Positions 59,072-64,000 of a stretch of DNA of 64,000 nt are shown here, piece after piece (position 1 is the first letter of the stretch; each line of letters begins with the position of its first letter). The translations under genes were made by a program, and so were the position numbers. A model generated the notes under the pieces. The model did not search any database. It was not told the DNA's origin and worked only from the letters and a program-made list of their open reading frames with translations. Origin of the DNA: JBARDN01 sp963755705 (lineage in GTDB: Bacteria > Desulfobacterota > Binatia > Binatales > Binataceae); NCBI GenBank assembly GCA_963755705.1, contig CAVWKW010000001.1, forward strand, positions 1,798,001 to 1,862,000. The letters run 5' to 3'.

Positions 59072-59566
59072 ATGGCATCGGGACAATCAGCGCTGGTCGG
59101 CGTGGTGCTGGGCAGCAAGAGCGACTGGGAATTCATGGCGGCGGCGGCCGAGGTCATGACGGAACTTAAAGTACCGCATGAGGTTCGGGTGTTGTCGGCG
59201 CATCGCACGCCCGAGCAGACGCTCGAGTATGCGGGCGCGGCGGCGGGACGCGGAATCCGCGTGCTGATCGGCGCGGCGGGCGGGGCGGCGGCGCTGCCTG
59301 GGGTGTTGGCGGCGAAAACGATTCTGCCGGTGATCGGGGTGCCGATGCCCGGATGGGCGCTCAACGGAATCGACGCGCTGCTCGCGATTGCGCAGATGCC
59401 TAAGGGCGTGCCGGTCGCGACGATGGCGATCGGCAAGCCGGGAGCGGCTAACGCGGGGCTCTACGCGGCGCAGATAATCGCGCTTGGGGATCGCGAGCTG
59501 GCCGAGCGCCTGGTTGCGTGGCGCGCCGCGCGTGCGAAAGAGATCCTCGACCAGAAGCTGCCGTAG
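59072..59566 (+). CDS. purE: N5-carboxyaminoimidazole ribonucleotide mutase
   Basis: A 164-residue class I PurE: GVVLGSKSDWEFM (GSxSD, residues 14-18), LSAHRTPEQT (SAHRTP, residues 42-47), GAAGGAAALPGVLAAKT and VPMPGWALNGIDALLAIAQM. It catalyses carboxylation-transfer in purine synthesis. ATG 59072 gives family length; the frame is open to a GTG at 59021, which cannot be excluded because AGGAG abuts the ATG. purK does not follow. Confidence 0.93.
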   Translation: MASGQSALVGVVLGSKSDWEFMAAAAEVMTELKVPHEVRVLSAHRTPEQTLEYAGAAAGRGIRVLIGAAGGAAALPGVLAAKTILPVIGVPMPGWALNGIDALLAIAQMPKGVPVATMAIGKPGAANAGLYAAQIIALGDRELAERLVAWRAARAKEILDQKLP

Positions 59567-59620
59567 CGCGGCAAAACTTCGCGCGCCGGATAACCGCATG
59601 AGATGATAGGATCAGGTGCG

Positions 59621-60682
59621 ATGCGCAAAAGCGAAATCGACACGCCCGCGCTGATCCTCGACCTCGACGTTGCCGAGGCGAATATCGCCGCGATGGCGGA
59701 ATACTTTCGAGCGCGTCCGCAGAAGCTTCGGCCGCACTTCAAGACTCCCAAGACGCCCGAGATAGCGCGCCGTCAGCTTGCGGCGGGCGCGATCGGAATC
59801 ACGGTGGCGAAGCTTGGCGAGGCCGAGGTGCTGGCGCGCGCGGGCCTGGGACCGATTCTGCTCGCCAATCAGATTGCGGGAGCGCAAAAGATCGATCGGT
59901 TTTTCACGGTTGCGCGGCAGGTGGAAATTATCGCGACGGTCGAAAGCGAGTTCAACATCCGCGAGCTCGAGCAGGGCGCCGAGCGCGCGGGGCGCGGGGC
60001 GGACGTGATAATCGAAGTCGATACCGGGATGCATCGATGCGGCGCCGAGTCGCCCGAGGAGACGGTCGCGCTCGCGCGGCGGATCGCGCGCGGGCGGCTG
60101 CGCTACCGCGGGATCATGGGTTACGAGGGGCACGCGGTCCTGATCGCCGATCGCGAAAAGCGCGAGGCGACCGCGCGCGACGCGCTGACTATTTTGAGCC
60201 GTCATGTCACCGCGCTGAAGGCGGCGGGATTCGCGCCGGAGATCGTGAGCGCGGGCGGGACCGGTACCTACGATATCGCGGGCGCGTGGCCGGAAGTCAC
60301 GGAGGTGCAGGCGGGATCGTACGTTTTCATGGATGGGACGTACCGGTTTGTGCGGCCGGATCTCGGGCAGCCGGCGCTCAGCCTTTTGACCACGGTGATC
60401 GCGCGGCGCGGTGAGCGCGCCATCACCGACGCGGGGATGAAAGCGCTGACCAATGAATTTGGACCGCCGCGCGGCAAAGATCTGCCGATCAAAGTCGAGC
60501 GATTATCGGAAGAGCATGGGCATCTGGCGGCCGGGCACAGCGAGCTTGCGGCGGGGACGAAGCTCGAGCTGATTCCGAGCCACGGCGACACGACGATCAA
60601 TCTGCACAGCGAGTATTACGTGGTGCGCGGCGACGAAGTGATCGCGATTTGGCCGATCGAAGCGGCGCGAGCTTACCGATAG
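59621..60682 (+). CDS. DSD1 family PLP-dependent enzyme (D-threonine aldolase-like)
   Basis: A 353-residue protein with an alanine-racemase-like N-terminal TIM barrel: EIDTPALILDLDVAEANIAA, PHFKTPKTPEIARRQL with Lys41 as the PLP lysine, and VDTGMHRCGAES. The C-terminal domain has LIPSHGDTTINLHSEYYVV; the HGD pair fits the metal site of D-threonine aldolases and D-serine dehydratases. ATG 59621 is chosen; ATG 59603 is an alternative. Reaction: cleavage or dehydration of a D-beta-hydroxy amino acid, exact substrate unknown. Confidence 0.85.
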   Translation: MRKSEIDTPALILDLDVAEANIAAMAEYFRARPQKLRPHFKTPKTPEIARRQLAAGAIGITVAKLGEAEVLARAGLGPILLANQIAGAQKIDRFFTVARQVEIIATVESEFNIRELEQGAERAGRGADVIIEVDTGMHRCGAESPEETVALARRIARGRLRYRGIMGYEGHAVLIADREKREATARDALTILSRHVTALKAAGFAPEIVSAGGTGTYDIAGAWPEVTEVQAGSYVFMDGTYRFVRPDLGQPALSLLTTVIARRGERAITDAGMKALTNEFGPPRGKDLPIKVERLSEEHGHLAAGHSELAAGTKLELIPSHGDTTINLHSEYYVVRGDEVIAIWPIEAARAYR

Positions 60683-60693
60683 GGAAGGCGGCG

Positions 60694-61344
60694 ATGAAGC
60701 GGTGGAAAGGCAAAACGATTGTGGCGATTGTGCTTGCGCTAGCCGCGGCGATCGGGAGCGGCGGAGCGCGCGCAATCGCGGCGGACGTGAAGACGCTCGG
60801 GCGGCTGGATATCGCGCCGGGGGCGGCGGTGATGGCGATCTGTACCGACTCCACCGTGCAGAACGTGCTGAGCGGAGATCTGAACACGCGCAGAGGAAAC
60901 GGCGCGCCGGTGGTGGTGACGGTGACGGTGAGCGTGCACGTGCTGTCGCCGGGAGTTTCGCTCCAGGACGTATCGCCGGGAGATCCGTCGGTGGCAGGGA
61001 TGCTCAAAGATATGGGCGCCGAGGTCCCGGCGGTGGGAAATGCCGGTGACACTTCGCCGGACCCATATGCGATCGAGGCGGAGCGCCAGAACACGACGCC
61101 TGACGATCCCACCACGGCGCAGTTTCGCAACTATCAGGCTTTCAAGAATGGGATGCATGGCGGGCCTGACACTTATGACGGCCTGCCCGAGAACAAGATT
61201 TACGATACCGCGATTATTGCGCGCGCCACGGTTTCAGGATCGCAAAGCGAGCTCAAGGTGGTGGCAGTGGCGCATCCGGGCGACGATATCCGCACCACCA
61301 AGAAGCTGGTAGCGGAAGAGATCGCGAATTCGATCCTGCACTGA
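60694..61344 (+). CDS. Secreted protein of unknown function
   Basis: A 216-residue protein with a signal peptide (residues 7-31, ending AIAA). The body has ICTDSTVQNVLSGDLNTRRG, a beta-strand VVVTVTVSVHVLSPG and an acidic Pro/Asp-rich middle. It follows the PLP-enzyme gene by 11 bases with a good Shine-Dalgarno (AGGGAAGG). No family recognised. Confidence 0.6.
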   Translation: MKRWKGKTIVAIVLALAAAIGSGGARAIAADVKTLGRLDIAPGAAVMAICTDSTVQNVLSGDLNTRRGNGAPVVVTVTVSVHVLSPGVSLQDVSPGDPSVAGMLKDMGAEVPAVGNAGDTSPDPYAIEAERQNTTPDDPTTAQFRNYQAFKNGMHGGPDTYDGLPENKIYDTAIIARATVSGSQSELKVVAVAHPGDDIRTTKKLVAEEIANSILH

Positions 61345-61355
61345 GCGCCTGCGGG

Positions 61356-62018
61356 CTAGTTGTCGTTCGATTGCGCGGGCGCCGCGGGTGAAGGCACGGC
61401 GGCTGCGGGCGACTGCGGCGTGATCACGGTCTTGAAGGGAATTCCCGAGGACTGCGCCTGCGGATTAGTCTCGGCTTTCGCGGCCGCGGTTGAAGGCGCA
61501 GGCGATGCAAGCGGCGACACGGTACTGCCGCCGATCAAGCCGCGCGCGCTGCCCACCACCGCGTCGCGGCGCAGATAGAGCGCGACCGCGAGCACCAGGA
61601 GGGCCACGATCAACAACCCGGTCGCGACCGGGCGGCCGCGCGGCGGTTTGCGCTCGCGCGTGCTGGTGACCATCGAAATCGGCTCGGCGATCCGCGCGGT
61701 CGGATTGTTTTCGGCACGCTGCACGTCGCGCACGAAACGCGAAGCTACTTCTTCGGGGTCGAGGCCGACGTGGGTCGCGTAGCGGCGCAGGAACGGCAGC
61801 AGATACAGCTCATCGGAGACGGTCGCGTAGTCGTCGCTCTCGATCGCGCGGACGTAGTGAGCGGGGATGCGAGTCTCGGCGACGACCTGCTCTGGGGTGA
61901 AGCCTCGGGCCTTGCGCGCTTCGGTCAGGTATTGGCCGAGAGTCGCGTCGGCGCCGGGCGGCGCGGCGGCCACACCGGACGGCTTTGCGGCAGATTCTTG
62001 TTTCTCGTCAGCCACCAC
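61356..62018 (-). CDS. RodZ-like helix-turn-helix membrane protein
   Basis: A 220-residue protein with a cytoplasmic HTH (residues 27-95: LGQYLTEARKARGFTPEQVV, TRIPAHYVRAIESDDYATVS, LYLLPFLRRYATHVGLDPEE), one membrane segment (about 130-150, ATGLLIVALLVLAVALYL) and a Pro/Ala-rich periplasmic tail. It resembles RodZ, which links MreB to the membrane, but lacks a clear C-terminal DUF4115 domain. The start is GTG 62018. It is followed on the same strand upstream by a TPR lipoprotein. Confidence 0.78.
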   Translation of the reverse strand: MVADEKQESAAKPSGVAAAPPGADATLGQYLTEARKARGFTPEQVVAETRIPAHYVRAIESDDYATVSDELYLLPFLRRYATHVGLDPEEVASRFVRDVQRAENNPTARIAEPISMVTSTRERKPPRGRPVATGLLIVALLVLAVALYLRRDAVVGSARGLIGGSTVSPLASPAPSTAAAKAETNPQAQSSGIPFKTVITPQSPAAAVPSPAAPAQSNDN

Positions 62019-62088
62019 TCACCTGCGCATCCACCTAGTACATTTGTTTCCGGCCAGGCTTCGTCCCGCTTCGGGAATCAACCGCGCG

Positions 62089-62577
62089 TCAGTTGTTGTC
62101 AGGCATCCCGCGTGCACCGACATAAGGAGCGACACCGCCGGACTGGACCTTGAGAAGATTCTGCCGCGCCGATTTCACATAGTCAGGGTCGGGTTTGCCT
62201 TCATAGCCAGCTCCCGCGCTGCCGTATTTGATCGCGTCCTGCCAGTTATGCTGCTGAAACGAGAGCATCCCCATGTAGTCATAGGCCATCGAGTAGGTCG
62301 GGTAGTAGTTGATTGCGCGCTGAAAATCGTCGGCTGCCGCGATCATCTGGCCGGCCTGATATTCCTTGACTCCGCGCTGGGTGAAAATCTGCGCGGCTAA
62401 TTGCTTGAGGCTCTGATTGTCGGGGTCATGGCCGAGTGCGGCCTGGATGTCGTTGGCGGCTTCGTCGTAACGTCCGGCCGCGTATGCGGATTGGGCCTGA
62501 TCTTGCGCGATTGGGGCGCACGACGCGGCAGCCACGGCGATTGCGGCGACGATCAGGAGGGTCAGCGGATGTTTCAT
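62089..62577 (-). CDS. TPR-repeat lipoprotein
   Basis: A 162-residue protein starting at ATG 62577, with a lipobox AASC (Cys 20) after LLIVAAIAVA. The rest has about three TPR helices (AYAAGRYDEAANDIQAALGH, YQAGQMIAAADDFQRAINYY, SFQQHNWQDAIKYG). A lipidated periplasmic scaffold is likely. The frame to 62679 is rejected because it would mask the signal. It is 70 bases upstream of the RodZ-like gene. Confidence 0.75.
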   Translation of the reverse strand: MKHPLTLLIVAAIAVAAASCAPIAQDQAQSAYAAGRYDEAANDIQAALGHDPDNQSLKQLAAQIFTQRGVKEYQAGQMIAAADDFQRAINYYPTYSMAYDYMGMLSFQQHNWQDAIKYGSAGAGYEGKPDPDYVKSARQNLLKVQSGGVAPYVGARGMPDNN

Positions 62578-62902
62578 GCTCGATTCACCGGGCCCCAGCG
62601 TTTCTGCCAGCCAAATAACTACAGACCGCTCGCACGGATTCCAAGTGCCCCCCGGGTGTCTGATACTTAGCGAAGCCAATCGTTGAGGAGGAACTGGAGG
62701 CGGCGCTGGGCGCGGCCCGCTCGCAATGGGTGGGCGCGGAGTGGGTTGGATACCGGCGCGGCACGCCTAGATAACCCTCGGCGAGTTCCTCGCGCAGAGG
62801 GGCCGGCGCTTTAGCCGGCAGGTTCCACAGCTTGGATTGGCGCAGCGCTGAATCGCGATCCGCGGCGCGCAGCGCTAATCAACTTCCATTGTCACGAGCG
62901 TG

Positions 62903-63493
62903 TCACTTTGGTCTACGAGCGCGAGGCGCGCGCGCTCGATGCTTGGCCAACACCGCGACGATGATATCACGCGCGTGGCGCAGGACGGATTTCTGTTCGT
63001 CCGCCGAGACCTCGACGAAGTCAAGTCCTCGGAGCAGGAAAATTCCTTCAACAGCCAGCAGTGCGTGACGGACGTCATGCATATCGCCAGCTTCCGATCG
63101 AAGCGGATCGAGCAGTTCGCGGTAATAGCTTCGCACTGGCTCCAGCATGTCAGGGGCGTGCACCAACGCGGTTACGAGAAAAGCAGCCTTTTGCGTTGAG
63201 ACGTCATCTTCGTCGAGTGCTTCCTCGATATGCGCCAGGACCAGTTCGATCGGCTCGGTCGGCCCGCCGCGGACGCGGCGGTGCACGGCCTCCCGAAAGC
63301 GCGCCATTTCCCTTTCGAGCGCTGCGTGCACCAGGTCATCTTTAGTTGCGAAGCTATAGACGAGACCGCCCTTGCTTATACCGGCACGTGCGGCGACGGC
63401 GTCGAGCGTGAAACTTCGGCCACCGGATTGAAGAATCACGGCCTCGGCGGCATCTAAAATCCTATCCCGATCGATCTCTTTTTTGCGCCCCAA
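62903..63493 (-). CDS. TetR/AcrR family transcriptional regulator
   Basis: A 196-residue regulator starting at TTG 63493, preceded by AGAGG seven bases upstream. The HTH is at residues 8-53 (ILDAAEAVILQSGGRSFTLD, AVAARAGISKGGLVYSFATK), then a ligand domain with ALVHAPDMLEPVRSYYRELL. The frame to 63988 includes the promoter region and is rejected. It is divergent from the gene at 63611; two palindromes in the spacer are candidate operators for itself and that gene. Confidence 0.85.
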   Translation of the reverse strand: MGRKKEIDRDRILDAAEAVILQSGGRSFTLDAVAARAGISKGGLVYSFATKDDLVHAALEREMARFREAVHRRVRGGPTEPIELVLAHIEEALDEDDVSTQKAAFLVTALVHAPDMLEPVRSYYRELLDPLRSEAGDMHDVRHALLAVEGIFLLRGLDFVEVSADEQKSVLRHARDIIVAVLAKHRARAPRARRPK

Positions 63494-63511
63494 AATCGAC
63501 CTCTTGCTTTT

Positions 63512-63551
63512 CCGACTGCTCAGTCGTATATTTTTCCGACCGGACAGTCGG
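63512..63551. promoter_or_regulatory. Twin TetR-type operators
   Basis: First site CCGACTGCTCAGTCG (63512-63526), arms CGACTG/CAGTCG around CT; second site CCGACCGGACAGTCGG (63536-63551), arms CCGACCG/CAGTCGG with one mismatch. Their centres are 24 bases apart, suiting two dimers on about two turns of helix. The site lies between the TetR gene and the divergent gene at 63611. Confidence 0.65.
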
Positions 63552-63610
63552 ATTAAAACACGGCGATATGCGCCGTGCAAGATTGTCTTCGAACCCGAGG
63601 AGGCGTGATC

Positions 63611-64000
63611 ATGCTGGCTTGTCTCTCCCCCAATGGAATGAACCGCTATGACGGCGCGAGCGCGCCGGACCGGTTGCTGGTCGCCACCTCGAGCGGCGTC
63701 ACGACGCTGGCTCGCGAATCGTCCGGCGCGTGGCATAAGGACGGCACCGCACTCTCCGGGCTGCGTGCGACGACCTTGACGACCTTGCCGGGCCGGCCCG
63801 GCATTTTCGTCGGTACGCATGGCGATGGTGTGCTTTTCAGCGAAGACGGCGCGCGCTGGGAAGAGCGCAATTCCGGCCTCGCCTTCAAGAATGTTTATAC
63901 CGTCGCGTCGATCGCCGAAGCGGGCGGCATCGCGCTCTATGCCGGGACGCAGCCCGCCGCGCTCTTCAAGAGCCGCGATCTTGGCCAAAGCTGGAGCGAG
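63611..64000 (+). CDS. Beta-propeller (BNR/Ycf48-like) protein, N-terminal part
   Basis: The frame is open from ATG 63611 to the window end, 130 residues so far, with GGAGG near 63597-63603 as Shine-Dalgarno. It begins LACLSPNGMNRYDGASAPDR, then SSGVTTLARESSGAWHKDGT, GIFVGTHGDGVLFSEDGARW and TQPAALFKSRDLGQSWSE, sialidase/BNR-type (Ser-x-Asp-x-Gly-x-x-Trp) propeller repeats. No signal peptide. Probably regulated by the divergent TetR protein. The rest is outside the window. Confidence 0.75.
   Translation, partial: MLACLSPNGMNRYDGASAPDRLLVATSSGVTTLARESSGAWHKDGTALSGLRATTLTTLPGRPGIFVGTHGDGVLFSEDGARWEERNSGLAFKNVYTVASIAEAGGIALYAGTQPAALFKSRDLGQSWSE

Noticed and set aside
58933..59436. N-terminal extension of murF by 168 residues
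   Set aside because: It is antisense to purE and has no family similarity; the ATG at 58932 gives normal MurF length.

Overview
The window is GC-rich bacterial chromosome with dense genes on both strands. The gene content includes a molybdenum hydroxylase, a DUF1329 protein, a metal-dependent amidohydrolase, an F420-type luciferase-like oxidoreductase, a diiron ferritin-like protein, orphan mauE/mauD with c-type cytochromes, and NHL and SBBP propeller proteins. This suits an uncultured soil or sediment lineage near the old Deltaproteobacteria, such as Binatota. That placement is inference; no rRNA is present.

Layout. 1-2253: end of a molybdenum hydroxylase operon, a small Cys-rich protein and a bicupin. 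2254-5651: an insert of minus-strand secreted-protein genes, flanked by two copies of the bicupin 3' end; the leftmost-transcribed gene of the insert has lost its 5' end. 5798-10254: DUF1329 protein, a TetR regulator divergent from an amidohydrolase, and a cyclase-family protein with a histone-like basic tail. 10465-13760: ribosomal operon rpsF-priB-rpsR-DUF2232-rplI plus a glutathione transferase. 13883-16056: mauE, mauD and two paralogous cytochromes c. 16074-20936: GH1 glycosidase, diiron protein, a lipoprotein, a secreted protein and an LLM oxidoreductase.

21073-29880 is a lasso-peptide biosynthetic cluster: RRE protein B1, leader peptidase B2, a second RRE, an asparagine-synthetase-like cyclase split by a frameshift, a PRMT-like methyltransferase, the precursor peptide with its own promoter and downstream terminator, an HPr-kinase-like kinase, a nucleotidyltransferase-like protein and an ABC exporter. 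The RRE and B2 proteins would bind and cleave the leader, the cyclase would close the ring, the methyltransferase and kinase are candidate tailoring enzymes, and the ABC protein would export the product.

29968-41320: MgtC-like and DUF4239 membrane proteins, tRNA-Leu(UAG), two large surface beta-propeller proteins with Thr/Pro linkers, a group II intron sitting just after a terminator, and an ABC ATPase.

41692-57451 is a phage-derived particle cassette, all on the plus strand. It has Mu-like head genes (protease/scaffold, decoration, major capsid, gp36, gp37) and P2/Mu-like contractile tail genes (sheath, tube, tail chaperone with a canonical -1 frameshift site, U, X, D, V, W, J, I, fibres). 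No terminase, portal, transposase, lysis or tape-measure gene is present. An RRM RNA-binding protein gene occupies the usual tape-measure position. All frames are open, which fits a domesticated particle or a partial prophage.

57481-64000: murF, purE, a DSD1-family PLP enzyme, a secreted protein, a RodZ-like HTH protein, a TPR lipoprotein, a TetR regulator with two palindromic operators, and the start of a divergent propeller protein.
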